Of a stretch of DNA of 43,556 nt, positions 1 through 7,785 are shown piece by piece. The translations under genes were made by a program, and so were the position numbers. This DNA comes from Sorangium cellulosum. Lineage in GTDB: Bacteria > Myxococcota_A > Polyangia > Polyangiales > Polyangiaceae. The notes under the pieces were generated by a model. That model was not told where the DNA came from. It did no database searches and was given only the letters and a program-made list of their open reading frames with translations. The stretch covers positions 1 through 43,556 of the forward strand of contig DYPH01000039.1 in NCBI GenBank assembly GCA_020720045.1, read 5' to 3'. The first letter of the stretch is position 1. Each line of letters begins with the position of its first letter.

Positions 1-162
1 GATGGCCCGACATCCGTTCGCCGCTGGGGGACCGACGCAACCGCATCGACGGTGCACCCGGCGGGCTCGACAAACGCGCGTCGCACGCCGACGATTCCGT
101 ACCTTCCTCCCCGAGACAGCGAGTCTTTCGAGGGATCATCAAACCGCGAAGATTCCGACTAG
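1..162 (+). CDS. Possible C-terminal tail of a gene entering from the left
   Basis: Frame 1 of the plus strand is open from the window edge to a TAG at 160-162. The translation is polar and disordered-looking, ending in an acidic stretch (PRDSESFEGSSNREDSD), and third positions are mostly G or C. This would make it convergent with the minus gene that stops at 204, with the hairpin at 168-188 between them. No domain is visible. Frame 2 is also open but gives an Arg-rich, shadow-like translation. The call is tentative because only 53 codons are available. Confidence 0.3.
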   Translation, partial: DGPTSVRRWGTDATASTVHPAGSTNARRTPTIPYLPPRDSESFEGSSNREDSD

Positions 163-167
163 CGCCC

Positions 168-188
168 GCCCCTAAAGTCGCGAGGGGC
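168..188. terminator. Hairpin between convergent gene ends
   Basis: GCCCCT (168-173) and AGGGGC (183-188) form a 6-bp stem around a 9-base loop, in the gap between the plus-strand tail ending at 162 and the minus gene ending at 204. No clear T-run follows on either strand, so it may be a weak or factor-assisted terminator. Confidence 0.3.
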
Positions 189-203
189 GTGCCAGGCCCT
201 CGT

Positions 204-926
204 TCACGGCCCGCCCAACAGCGCAGCGACAATCGCTTCGGCGCGTGCCGTGGGGACGCTCCAGGTCCAGACGCGGACGCGACCGAGGAGCTCTTCGGCG
301 CCGCCGCCGGCCCGTCCGTTCGCGACCGCGAGCGACGGCGGGCCGACTTCAAACAGCGCACGGAGGCGCCCGGCGTTCTCGGGGGCGAGCGGGGCGCCCT
401 TCCCCTCTTTGCACCAGAGCTCGACGACGTCCCGCGGGCCGAAGTCGGCGACTCCGTCTACTACATGGAATTCGCGGGAGAATCCGAGGCGCGCTTCGCC
501 GAAAACCGGGGCGCTCCCGCCAACGGTCCCCGAAAGCCACGGCGCCGCGATCGCCGCGAGGAACCGGTCAATCAGCGCTGCGCGTGCGAGCGCCGGAGTC
601 GCCAGGGGCAGAGGGCGCTCCCGGAGGGCACTTGCGAGATCGGCAGCGGCGGCAAGCGCTTGAAAGTAGGCCGCTTCTTCGAGGCCGCCGGCGTCGCTCG
701 CGAGGTCCTTCGCGAAGAGCCCCTCCATCGGCGCCCGGTAGCCGAAAGCCTCCAGTGCCGCAGAAATCCCGGCGATTTGCTCGGGATCGACGCCGTCGAG
801 GACCCAGCTCGCCTTCACACCACTCGGCTGCCACGCCAACGTCACGTCGCCGCCGGCGAGCTCGCCGTCGAGGGTCAGCGTATCGAGGGGGAGTCCCAAT
901 CGGAGGAGGGGGATCTCAGAAAGCAT
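204..926 (-). CDS. Hypothetical protein with an embedded palindromic repeat
   Basis: A 240-residue protein I do not recognise. ATG at 926 has a good ribosome site (GAGGGG, about 5 bases upstream). There is no signal peptide or membrane segment; the protein is Ala/Leu-rich and looks like a soluble alpha/beta protein. Near the C-terminus the residues GPPSLAVANGRAGGG are encoded by a short-form copy of the window's palindromic repeat (309-344), inserted in frame. It lies 9 bp downstream of the 936-1367 gene on the same strand, so the two are probably co-transcribed. The function is unknown. Confidence 0.7.
   Translation of the reverse strand: MLSEIPLLRLGLPLDTLTLDGELAGGDVTLAWQPSGVKASWVLDGVDPEQIAGISAALEAFGYRAPMEGLFAKDLASDAGGLEEAAYFQALAAAADLASALRERPLPLATPALARAALIDRFLAAIAAPWLSGTVGGSAPVFGEARLGFSREFHVVDGVADFGPRDVVELWCKEGKGAPLAPENAGRLRALFEVGPPSLAVANGRAGGGAEELLGRVRVWTWSVPTARAEAIVAALLGGP
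309..344 (-). repeat. Short-form palindromic repeat inside a coding sequence
   Basis: On the minus strand this 36-bp stretch starts GGCCCGCCGTCGCTCGCGG and continues TCGCGAACGGACGGGCC. These are the two arms of the long elements at 15998-16063 and 16070-16136, joined without their central ~30 bp. The ends are inverted (GGCCCG/CGGGCC). It is read in frame by the 204-926 gene. Confidence 0.75.
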
Positions 927-935
927 GGATACCCC

Positions 936-1367
936 TCAAAAATCGGCGGGCGGGACCGACCCGGGCATCACCGAACGGGGCCCGAGTTCGGCGTCGTAAC
1001 GGACTTGCAACTCTTCGAGTTCGTGAAGGAAATACCGGAACGGGACGGCGAGCGGCTCCGGGAAGACGAGCGTCGCCGCGATCTTCAGCACGCGCCGCGA
1101 CTCATCGGCCTGGAGGGCGTAGTTCCAGCCAAGGAACCGAAATCCATTCGGAAAGAGCATCCGATGGGCCTCTTGGGCCGCCGAAGCGACCTCCTGATCG
1201 GGGACCTTCGCGAAGCCGTCCAGCAAGAGGCCGAGGCCACGAAAGAGTTCGTCAACGGCGTCGTCGGTGGCAGCGAGGGCGATTTCGTTCGGGATCATCG
1301 GCGGTGGGACTACATCGCCGATTTTTCGGCCTTCGTCAGCACTTGTCTCGTACCCGCTGAGCGGCAT
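936..1367 (-). CDS. Hypothetical protein
   Basis: A protein of 143 residues from the ATG at 1367. The frame stays open to 1499, but that extension has a different, shadow-like composition, so MPLSGYETSADEGRK is the more natural N-terminus. No signal peptide, membrane helix or known motif is visible. The C-terminal half (FRYFLHELEELQVRYDAELG) looks like a folded soluble domain. It is the upstream member of a likely two-gene unit with the 204-926 gene. Both are uncharacterised and may work together. Confidence 0.6.
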   Translation of the reverse strand: MPLSGYETSADEGRKIGDVVPPPMIPNEIALAATDDAVDELFRGLGLLLDGFAKVPDQEVASAAQEAHRMLFPNGFRFLGWNYALQADESRRVLKIAATLVFPEPLAVPFRYFLHELEELQVRYDAELGPRSVMPGSVPPADF

Positions 1368-1860
1368 TGCTAAGGCGCCCCCGCAGCCCGACGTCGTCGG
1401 ATTCAGGAGCAATTCCCCGTTCCCGCGGCCGACGGCACCGAAGATCGGCGGCGCTAACAGGCGGAAAACGCGCGAGAACGCCCCGTTTGTGACGTTCAAC
1501 GCCCCGCGCGAGCTTCACGCGCGCTGTTTTGGCTTCATTTGCGGTGAAAGTGCCTTCCCGCGGCGCCGCGAACCCTTCCTTTTCGAGGAAATACGTTTCC
1601 CGCGCGCTGCGAAAGCGTTCTTTCGCGCTGAATTGGCCCTATTTCCGCCGCGTGAAGCTTCCGCAGCGCGACGGAAGGCACTTTCACCGCGCGTGAAGCC
1701 ACTTTCGCCGCGCGGGAAGCCACTTTCGCCGCGCGGGAAGCTTCCGCAGCGCGCGGGAAGCTTCCGCAGCGCGCGGGAAGCTTCCACGGGGGATTTGGGG
1801 GCTCTCCTCCGCAACTTAGCGCCCAGATTCGGCAGGCAGCCGGCTCCGCAATCGCGAGCG
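1368..1860. other. 493-bp gene-poor gap with a repeat array
   Basis: No convincing gene lies here. The right-hand two thirds hold degenerate imperfect palindromes with CTTTC or CTTCC at one end and GAAAG or GGAAG at the other, becoming regular tandem units at 1656-1790 (listed separately). A 99-codon minus frame (1515-1814) crosses it and reads the array as GFPRGES-type repeats, but it has no domain or convincing start. The part next to 1367 must hold the promoter of the 936-1367 gene; no clear -35/-10 pair was found. Confidence 0.5.
1656..1790. repeat. Tandem array of 20-21 bp imperfect palindromes
   Basis: Consecutive units are visible at 1679-1699, 1700-1720, 1721-1741, 1741-1760 and 1761-1780. 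The type-1 core is CACTTTCGCCGCGCGGGAAG, present as two exact copies and one variant. The type-2 core is CTTCCGCAGCGCGCGGGAAG, present as two exact copies. Each unit is nearly self-complementary (CTTCC...GGAAG), so every repeat can form a small hairpin. More diverged units continue left to about 1515. The spacing is contiguous, without unique spacers, so this is not a CRISPR array. Confidence 0.8.
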
Positions 1861-2667
1861 TCAGGCAGTAACGCGCACGGCGCCGCCGTCGAGGGCGATC
1901 ACGAGGCCGTCGTCGGTCGCGGCGAAGCCCAAGAGGGGGGCGGTCCGCTCGTCGTTGTCGAGGCGGGCGACGAGGAGCGCGTCGGCATCGTCGGTGCGTC
2001 TTGCGAGGTAAATCGCTTCCGCGGCCAGCACGATCGCCCACGGCGGCGGGAGCTCGGACATCGACGAGAGCTCGGCCGGCTCGTCGACGGCAACCACGCG
2101 TGCGGCGATCGGCGCCCACGGGGGGAGTTCGTCGGCGGGGCGGAAGCGGAGCTGGCCGTAGCGACCAGCGACCGGCTCCTCGCGCTCCTCGATTTCTTCT
2201 AGCATTCCCGGCGTTTCCCCGGCGGCGATCCCCGGCGCCGTGATCCCGGCGCTCCCGGCGGCAGGCCCTTCGAGACCGCCGTCTTCGTCCCCCTCTTCGT
2301 GCTCGACGAGGGAGTCGTCCCGGAGGCGGCTGCGGTCGTGATCGGGCTCGAAGTCGGCGAGATCAAAGTGTTCTTCGACGCCATCCTCCAGCGCCGCGAC
2401 CGACCCTTCGAGGGGGCGCTCGGCGAGCGGTTCGAGGTCGTCGAAGGCCTCTTCGTCGGTGCCGTCCAGAAACCGATCGAGGGCGGCCGGCGCGCCGATC
2501 ACGGCATCGTCAAGACCACGATCTTCTTCGGAAAACGCAAACGCGCCGAGGGTCCCGAGTTCCTCCTCTTCGCCGGTGTAGCCGCCGACGCGGTCCTCTT
2601 CGACGAGCGGGATCGGGCTGGGGTCGGCGCTGGGACGGGGACTGGGGCTGGCCGTCGAATCATCCAC
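1861..2667 (-). CDS. Acidic hypothetical protein
   Basis: 268 residues. The first ~140 are strongly acidic and low in complexity (runs of E and D, plus P/S at the extreme N-terminus) and likely disordered. The last ~100 (from GRYGQLRFRPADELPP to the end) alternate short hydrophobic strands with turns, as in a fragment of beta-propeller (AIVLAAEAIYLARR, LLVARLDND, LLGFAATDDGLVIAL). There is no signal peptide, so it is probably cytoplasmic. It diverges from the lipoprotein starting at 2890. I do not recognise a family. Confidence 0.6.
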   Translation of the reverse strand: MDDSTASPSPRPSADPSPIPLVEEDRVGGYTGEEEELGTLGAFAFSEEDRGLDDAVIGAPAALDRFLDGTDEEAFDDLEPLAERPLEGSVAALEDGVEEHFDLADFEPDHDRSRLRDDSLVEHEEGDEDGGLEGPAAGSAGITAPGIAAGETPGMLEEIEEREEPVAGRYGQLRFRPADELPPWAPIAARVVAVDEPAELSSMSELPPPWAIVLAAEAIYLARRTDDADALLVARLDNDERTAPLLGFAATDDGLVIALDGGAVRVTA

Positions 2668-2784
2668 GGGCGGGGACCTAGCACAGCGAAGAGAGCGCGG
2701 TCAGCCGCCAGGAAAATTCAACGACCCAGGCGGTTCCGGGCGGACGAGCACGTGCTCCGCTTGCGCGGTAATACGCGGGCGTTG

Positions 2785-2847
2785 AGGCCCATCCGTTCGC
2801 GACCGCCAGCGAATTTGCTAGCAAGGGAGTCGCGCGAGACGGCGGGC
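2785..2847 (-). repeat. Long-form palindromic repeat, diverged copy
   Basis: Read on the plus strand it begins GAGGCCCATCCGTTCGCGAC, continues CGCCAGCGAATTTGCTAGC and ends GCGAGACGGCGGGCCC. This aligns end to end with the reverse complement of the elements at 15998 and 16070, with several substitutions mainly in the middle. It lies in the divergent intergenic region 2668-2889, next to the start of the lipoprotein gene. Confidence 0.7.
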
Positions 2848-2889
2848 CCCCATCAACAGGCCGCTCATTCGCCGATGAAGGACCGTTCT

Positions 2890-3804
2890 ATGCGTTTTCG
2901 TCCGTTTTTTCCGTTCCTTGCAGGAACGCTGGCCGCCTGCGGCCCGAGTGCTTCCGCACCGGCACCGGCCACGGCGCATGCCACGCCGACCGTCGACCCG
3001 GCGAACGAAACGCCAGAGCCGGCGGTCGCTCCGCCGCCCCGAGAGCCACAAGCGACAGAGACCGCCTGGACGACGGCGTTTCCGACGGCCCGCACAAACG
3101 CGACACCGGGCGTCGCCGATTCGCTGGCAAGGCTTCGCGAGCAGGTCCCGGAAGCGGCGACATTTACCTACGATTTTGCAGCGGCCCCCCTGGCATCGTT
3201 CCCGGTGGCGGCCGGCGCCGAGCTCCTGGAGGTCACGTCCGACGGCACGACGGCGACGGCGCGCATCGCCCCCGCCCTCCCCTCGTGCCCGGCAAAGAAC
3301 GTCTCCGCGGAGCGGCGCATCATCCTGTTTCGCGTGGCGCGCTCAGTGACGACGGCAAAGGTCGTCCTCGTCGCGCCGGCGGCGAGCTGCGGCGGGGCGG
3401 TCCCGGTCCGTCCACTCGCGAAGGAGGGCTGCGTTGCCCCCCAAGCCCCGGCGCTCCTCACACAGACCACCGCGGCAAATGCGCTAGGAAAGTGTCTGCA
3501 AAGCTTTAACTTTTCCCAGGGCACCGCCCTCGCCCTCCCGGTGCCGACCGGCTTTCGGGTCGCCGGAATCACGCTGGCCTGCGCCGACGGGCAGGCGCGC
3601 CCCTGCACGGCGACCCGCGCCCAAGTGAGCTGGACATCAACGACCCCCTGCCCAGGCGGCACCCAGCGCCCCCCGAACCTCGTCGCGACGCCGAACCTGC
3701 CGATCCCCTTCGAACTCTACGAAGTACCGAAGGGGATCACGAGCCTCGAAGGGGGGACGCCACCGACGCTCCAGCCGCCGAGGTACTGCCCGCCGGTTCC
3801 GTAA
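2890..3804 (+). CDS. Putative secreted lipoprotein
   Basis: 304 residues. MRFRPFFPFLAGTLAACGPS is a lipoprotein signal with lipobox LAAC, so the mature protein starts at the Cys and is tethered to a membrane. A T/A/P-rich linker (to about residue 60) precedes a compact domain with several Cys pairs and a Pro-rich end. I chose ATG 2890 because AAGGA (2878-2882) sits 7 bases upstream; an in-frame ATG at 2875 would add five residues. The gene is convergent with the EEP-family gene (24-bp gap). The function is unknown. Confidence 0.75.
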   Translation: MRFRPFFPFLAGTLAACGPSASAPAPATAHATPTVDPANETPEPAVAPPPREPQATETAWTTAFPTARTNATPGVADSLARLREQVPEAATFTYDFAAAPLASFPVAAGAELLEVTSDGTTATARIAPALPSCPAKNVSAERRIILFRVARSVTTAKVVLVAPAASCGGAVPVRPLAKEGCVAPQAPALLTQTTAANALGKCLQSFNFSQGTALALPVPTGFRVAGITLACADGQARPCTATRAQVSWTSTTPCPGGTQRPPNLVATPNLPIPFELYEVPKGITSLEGGTPPTLQPPRYCPPVP

Positions 3805-3828
3805 GCGCTTCACCCGGGGCCCGTCCGG

Positions 3829-4881
3829 CTATTCCGCAGCGAAATCGCCGACAACCGGGTGGTGATCGCTCGTCCAGACGTCTTCCAAGACGTCGATCCC
3901 TCGCGGCACGAGGTCACGCACCAGCAAATAGTCGATGCGGATCCGCGGATTTCCCGTCGGCGCCGTCCCTCCGGCTCCGGAGCCGACGGCCGCCCAGGCG
4001 TCGATGAGCGGTTTTCCGCCGCTTTCCGGCGCCCCTTCGAGGATCTTCAGCGGCATCCAGGTTTCGGCGGCGTTCAAATCGCCGCAGACGACGACCGGGC
4101 CCTTCCGCCGGGCGACCTCCGCGGCGAGCTTCCGCGCCTGCGCGCGACGCACCTCGGCCACCTCCGCAATTCCCCCGGCGGCCGCGTCGCCGCGATCGCC
4201 GGAATAGTTCGCAAATGCGAGCGTCGGCACGAGGTGGACGGCGATGACAGAGACCTCTCCGAGGCGACCGGCGTCGAGCGTCGCAACGACCATCGGGCGG
4301 CTCGATGGGCCGGGATCCAGCGAGATTTCCTCCACATTTCGCACGGGAAGGCGCGTCACGATGCGCACCTCGCGCGTCCCCAGGAGACGGTAGGGCATTT
4401 GAGAACTCTCCGACAGCGCCCGCACGAAGGCCTCAGGGGTCCGCGCGTTCTCCGCCTGCCACCAGTAATGATCGGCCTCCGGGAGGCAGAGCACATCCAT
4501 CTTTGTTGGTGCGATTGCGGCCGCCACCTCGGCGCCGGTGAACGACCATTTCTCGACGTTGTACGTCACCACCCGAAGATCCCCACCGGTCGCCCGATGG
4601 CCGCCGAAGCGCCATTTGGTCAGCGGCAGCGCGAGGGCGGGAAACAGGAGGAGTGCCGCGACGACGGTCACGCTCCGGGCGCCGGCGCCGCGCCGGTAAA
4701 CAGCTGAAAATAGACCGGAAAGCGTCACGCATCCGGCGAGAGCCACCGCGCCTGCGGGCGGCAGATGGGCGACGAGCACCCCGCCAAGCCAGCGGTCGCC
4801 CCCCACGCGGTCGCTGAGAATTGTAAGGGTGCCGACGGCTGCGAGCGCGAGAAAAAGCCGCGTCGATTTAGGCACCGGCAC
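3829..4881 (-). CDS. Membrane-anchored endonuclease/exonuclease/phosphatase family protein
   Basis: About 350 residues from GTG 4881 (GGAAG upstream); GTG 4875 is an alternative. Three hydrophobic segments fill roughly the first 100 residues, followed by an EEP (DNase I-like) metal-dependent hydrolase domain. Its motifs appear in order: VVTYNVEKW, LCLPEAD (metal-binding acidic residue), VVCGDLNA, RIDYLLV and SDHHPVV. The family hydrolyses phosphodiester or phosphomonoester bonds in nucleic acids, phospholipids or inositol phosphates; the catalytic domain should face the periplasm or cytoplasm from the inner membrane. The start overlaps the end of the DUF2071-like gene (4868), so translation is coupled. 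The substrate cannot be read from sequence. Confidence 0.85.
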   Translation of the reverse strand: MPVPKSTRLFLALAAVGTLTILSDRVGGDRWLGGVLVAHLPPAGAVALAGCVTLSGLFSAVYRRGAGARSVTVVAALLLFPALALPLTKWRFGGHRATGGDLRVVTYNVEKWSFTGAEVAAAIAPTKMDVLCLPEADHYWWQAENARTPEAFVRALSESSQMPYRLLGTREVRIVTRLPVRNVEEISLDPGPSSRPMVVATLDAGRLGEVSVIAVHLVPTLAFANYSGDRGDAAAGGIAEVAEVRRAQARKLAAEVARRKGPVVVCGDLNAAETWMPLKILEGAPESGGKPLIDAWAAVGSGAGGTAPTGNPRIRIDYLLVRDLVPRGIDVLEDVWTSDHHPVVGDFAAE

Positions 4882-6001
4882 GGGGATCTTCCGTTTCCGG
4901 GACGGCGTCGTGGAGCTCCGCTTCAAAGGTAAAAAATAGGTTCGGAACCCGAAAGCAGATCGGTTCCGCATCGCCGGCAATCGCCGCCGCCGTCGCCGAA
5001 ACAATCGCCCCAGGTACCCGCGGCACGAGCGGCTCGACGCGATCGAGGGGGATCGGCAACGTAATTTCGTGGCGCGTGATCCGCCGGTGCCAGCGCTGGC
5101 CAGACATCGCCCGGTTCTGCGGCACACAGTAGGCTAAGAACTGGGACCAATCGCCGAAGGCGTCGGCCCAGGGGCCTTGAAGGACGGGCGCCACCGCCGG
5201 GATCAGATCGCCGGAAGCGACCGGCGCCGTCCCGTGGCCGGCGGTAAACGAAAAGCGAATTCCGCCACCGGCATCGCGGGTGATCTCCGAGCGCTCAAAC
5301 ACGTGCATCGGCATCCCCTCGGTGAAGAGGCGCGCGCCGAGGGCCGGCGGCGTGAAGTCGATCCCGTTGGTAAGAAAGTAGATTCCGCGGATCTTTGTCC
5401 GCGGATCACGCACATGAATGCGCCAATTCGTCTGGACCGGCGACGGAAAGAGGCGCCGGAGCGGCCCCAGAAAGCGGAAGCCGAAATGGCCGTGCCGATA
5501 GGTCAAAAACGAAAAGAGGGCCCACTCCCCGGCGGCGCCGAGGCGCTCCAGTTCAAGCCCGAAGGGGACGTACTTCGCCGCGACGGCGGCCGGGACGAGG
5601 TAATTGATGTAGAGGACATCTTCGATATCGCTCACCATCGGCGCCATCGGAAGTGGCTCCAGCCACGCCGACAAAACGCGACTGTTTGCAACGCCATTCG
5701 CGAGCAGGGCCAACGGATGGCGGCCTGGGTGGCGCCAGCGAGCCATCCGCCCATGATCCTCGAAGGGGCGCTCCTGGCGCAGCTCCCCCTCAACGATCCG
5801 GTAACCGATGAAAAACGAAACCAAAAATAACGTCGCCAGCGCCAGGAAAGCGTCGCGATGGGCCGGATCGAGCAGCGCGACGCCTGAAGCGGCAGCGGCC
5901 CCAAACGCGATCCCAAGGAGCAGAAACGGAGCGCCACGGCGGGCCATCGCGGGGAAGCTACCCTGAAGAGGGGCCGACGCGGGCCGGGAACGGAACATCA
6001 T
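4868..6001 (-). CDS. DUF2071-like membrane protein
   Basis: 377 residues. Two membrane helices lie near residues 24-45 and 52-70. After them comes a soluble domain resembling the DUF2071/YqjF family, related to the acetoacetate-decarboxylase fold: VAAKYVPFGLELERL, NWRIHVRDP and RGIYFLTNGIDF match the family pattern of chain start, strand with conserved R, and G-YF strand. DUF2071 proteins have no established reaction. The membrane anchor is unusual for the family. It is upstream of and overlaps the EEP gene, so the pair probably forms one envelope-associated unit. The extreme N-terminus is uncertain: an internal ATG (MARRGAPFLLL) would fit the first helix equally well. Confidence 0.6.
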   Translation of the reverse strand: MMFRSRPASAPLQGSFPAMARRGAPFLLLGIAFGAAAASGVALLDPAHRDAFLALATLFLVSFFIGYRIVEGELRQERPFEDHGRMARWRHPGRHPLALLANGVANSRVLSAWLEPLPMAPMVSDIEDVLYINYLVPAAVAAKYVPFGLELERLGAAGEWALFSFLTYRHGHFGFRFLGPLRRLFPSPVQTNWRIHVRDPRTKIRGIYFLTNGIDFTPPALGARLFTEGMPMHVFERSEITRDAGGGIRFSFTAGHGTAPVASGDLIPAVAPVLQGPWADAFGDWSQFLAYCVPQNRAMSGQRWHRRITRHEITLPIPLDRVEPLVPRVPGAIVSATAAAIAGDAEPICFRVPNLFFTFEAELHDAVPETEDPRAGA

Positions 6002-6075
6002 CCGTTCGCGCGTCGACGGAAAACGGGGCGACCTCCGCCGCCGGAGACCGCCCCGCCCTAGCCGTTGGCGTCTAC

Positions 6076-6321
6076 TCAGGCCGCCGAGCCGACTCCGCGC
6101 TTCTTGTGCGGGGCGAGGCCCCCTTTGCGACCGGCGACCTTCGCCTCATCGCTCGAGAACTTGTGGGCGGTCCCGGCGGTGTGGGCCGCCTTGCCGCCCT
6201 TGCTCGCGATTTCGCTGACCTTGCGACGGTCCATCGCGGCAAACCCACGCGGCTTTCGGGGCTTCTCAGCCGCAACTTCCGGGGTGGACGGGCTGGCGGC
6301 GGTTTCGTTTTCCTGTTTCAT
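6076..6321 (-). CDS. KGG-repeat stress-type protein
   Basis: 81 residues, small, basic and hydrophilic. It has the family core GFAAMDRRKVSEIASKGGKA followed by SSDEAKVAGRKGG, two copies of the (S/A)-x-x-G-(R/K)-GG motif of the YciG/GsiB/con-10 group of general-stress proteins. The first ~25 residues are a disordered E/K/P/A tail. ATG 6321 has a GGAG site about 6 bases upstream; the longer frame to 6537 is Pro/Arg-rich and rejected. Related genes are commonly induced by stationary phase, desiccation or heat. The molecular function is not known. Confidence 0.85.
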   Translation of the reverse strand: MKQENETAASPSTPEVAAEKPRKPRGFAAMDRRKVSEIASKGGKAAHTAGTAHKFSSDEAKVAGRKGGLAPHKKRGVGSAA

Positions 6322-6858
6322 GGTCGGCTCCAAGGTTGCGGCGCAAGGGGGGGGCCGCGTGGGTGGTGGGGGATTCGCGCCCGCTCGCCGATGCCGCCCG
6401 ACGGGACACGGCCGATGGGAGAGGGGACGCTGTCTGGGGGGGTTCGGCCGGCACCGCCCCCCCTGGAGCCGGTCACCGGTGTGCCACGCACCGACGATCC
6501 GACCAAGAGGGATGGCGCAGAAATGGCGCGTGGCCATTCGGGCGCTAACGGCTGTGATGCATCTCGGGGGAAAAGCGTCGCGCAGCCGCTCGCAGGTGTT
6601 GCGTTCTCGTTTCGATTACCCGTTCTCCCAAGCGCTACGGCATGGTTCCGGCGTGGTTTCACGCAACCCGACGTTGCGTCAAAGCGAAGATCCGCTTCCG
6701 CCCCGACCGGCAGGCGAAAAACGCGACCGCCGATTCGGCAGCGCCGAGCGGGGACAAACGTTACAACGGCGGCGCAGTCGGCGGAGCACGCGCCCGCGCA
6801 GGTCCGACGGCGCTCGATCGAAAAATTGCTCTAATTCGGCGAATCCCCGGGAGAAACC
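6322..6858. other. 537-bp divergent intergenic region
   Basis: It separates the KGG-protein gene from the gnd operon and must hold both promoters. The left part is G-rich (runs of seven and five G near 6349-6371). I see no coding frame with convincing composition and no RNA gene. The only clear structure is the short inverted repeat at 6661-6679. Confidence 0.5.
6661..6679. promoter_or_regulatory. Inverted repeat upstream of gnd operon
   Basis: ACGCAAC (6661-6667) and GTTGCGT (6673-6679) form a perfect 7-bp inverted repeat with a 5-base centre, about 180 bp before gnd. It could be an operator or a small hairpin. No promoter elements could be tied to it. Confidence 0.3.
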
Positions 6859-7785
6859 ATGCAGATCGCGATCATTGGCCTTGGCAAAATGGGTGGAAAT
6901 ATGGCGGCGCGGCTTGTCGCCAAGGGGCACACCGTCGTCGGGTTCGACCCGTCGGCGGAGACCCGCGCCAAAGTCGCTGCCCTCGGCGCCACCGTCGTCG
7001 CCTCCCTCGACGAAATCCCCGCCGCCCTGACCGCCGCAGGCCCCGGCCCTCGCGCCGCCTGGGTCATGGTCCCCGCCGGCGACGCCACCGAGAGCGTCCT
7101 CCAGGCGCTCGCCGGCAAATTCGCCGCCGGCGACATCCTGATCGACGGCGGCAACGCCAACTTCAAAGACTCGAAGCGCCGCGGCGAAACCTTTGCCGCT
7201 TCGGGGCTCCGTTTCCTCGATGCCGGCACCTCCGGAGGCATCTGGGGGCGCGAAAATGGCTATTGTTTGATGGTCGGCGGGGACAAAACCGCCTTTGATC
7301 ACCTAGAGCCGCTCCTCCTCGACCTTTCGCCGGGCAAAGAAGGCCTCGGCTATTTCGGCACCGCCGGCGCAGGCCACTACGCGAAAATGGTCCATAACGG
7401 CATTGAGTACGCCATGATGCAGGCCTACGCGGAGGGCTTCGACCTCCTCGCCGCCAGCGACTACGGCTACGATCTCGCCAAGTTGGGCACCGTCTGGGGT
7501 CGCGGCAGCGTCGTCCGCTCCTGGCTGCTTGATCTCGCCGTCAATGCCTTCACCAAAGACCCGAAGCTTGAGCAAGTGCAGGGCTGGGTCGAAGATTCCG
7601 GCGAAGGGCGTTGGACCGTCGAAGAGGCAATCGCGCGAGCGGTCGCCGTGCCGACGATCGCCGCCTCGCTTTTTGCCCGCTTTTCTTCGCGGAAGCCGAA
7701 CGCCTTCTCAAACCGCTTTCTTGCCGCCCTCCGTCGCGAATTCGGCGGCCACGCCGTCAAGCCGGCGGCGACGGAGGCCAAGTGA
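6859..7785 (+). CDS. gnd: 6-phosphogluconate dehydrogenase, decarboxylating (short form)
   Basis: Converts 6-phosphogluconate to ribulose 5-phosphate and CO2, the third step of the oxidative pentose-phosphate pathway, in the cytosol. 308 residues, the length of the short GndA-type enzymes rather than the ~470-residue form. Nucleotide-binding GLGKMGGNMA is at residues 7-16, the substrate motif DGGNANF at about 96-102, DAGTSGGIWG at 121-130, and the catalytic Lys in HYAKMVHNG at about 176. The residue ending strand beta-2 is Asp30 (GFDPS); an acidic residue there usually means NAD+ rather than NADP+. ATG 6859 follows GGGAGA. It is the first gene of gnd-zwf-opcA-pgl, and its stop overlaps the zwf GTG. 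Confidence 0.95.
   Translation: MQIAIIGLGKMGGNMAARLVAKGHTVVGFDPSAETRAKVAALGATVVASLDEIPAALTAAGPGPRAAWVMVPAGDATESVLQALAGKFAAGDILIDGGNANFKDSKRRGETFAASGLRFLDAGTSGGIWGRENGYCLMVGGDKTAFDHLEPLLLDLSPGKEGLGYFGTAGAGHYAKMVHNGIEYAMMQAYAEGFDLLAASDYGYDLAKLGTVWGRGSVVRSWLLDLAVNAFTKDPKLEQVQGWVEDSGEGRWTVEEAIARAVAVPTIAASLFARFSSRKPNAFSNRFLAALRREFGGHAVKPAATEAK

Noticed and set aside
189-1373. 394-codon plus-strand open frame
   Set aside because: It covers two minus-strand genes with better starts and ribosome sites; its translation is Arg/Glu-rich and domain-free, as expected of a high-GC antisense frame.
1679-1780. CRISPR array
   Set aside because: Units are 20-21 bp and contiguous with no spacers, and no cas gene is in the window.
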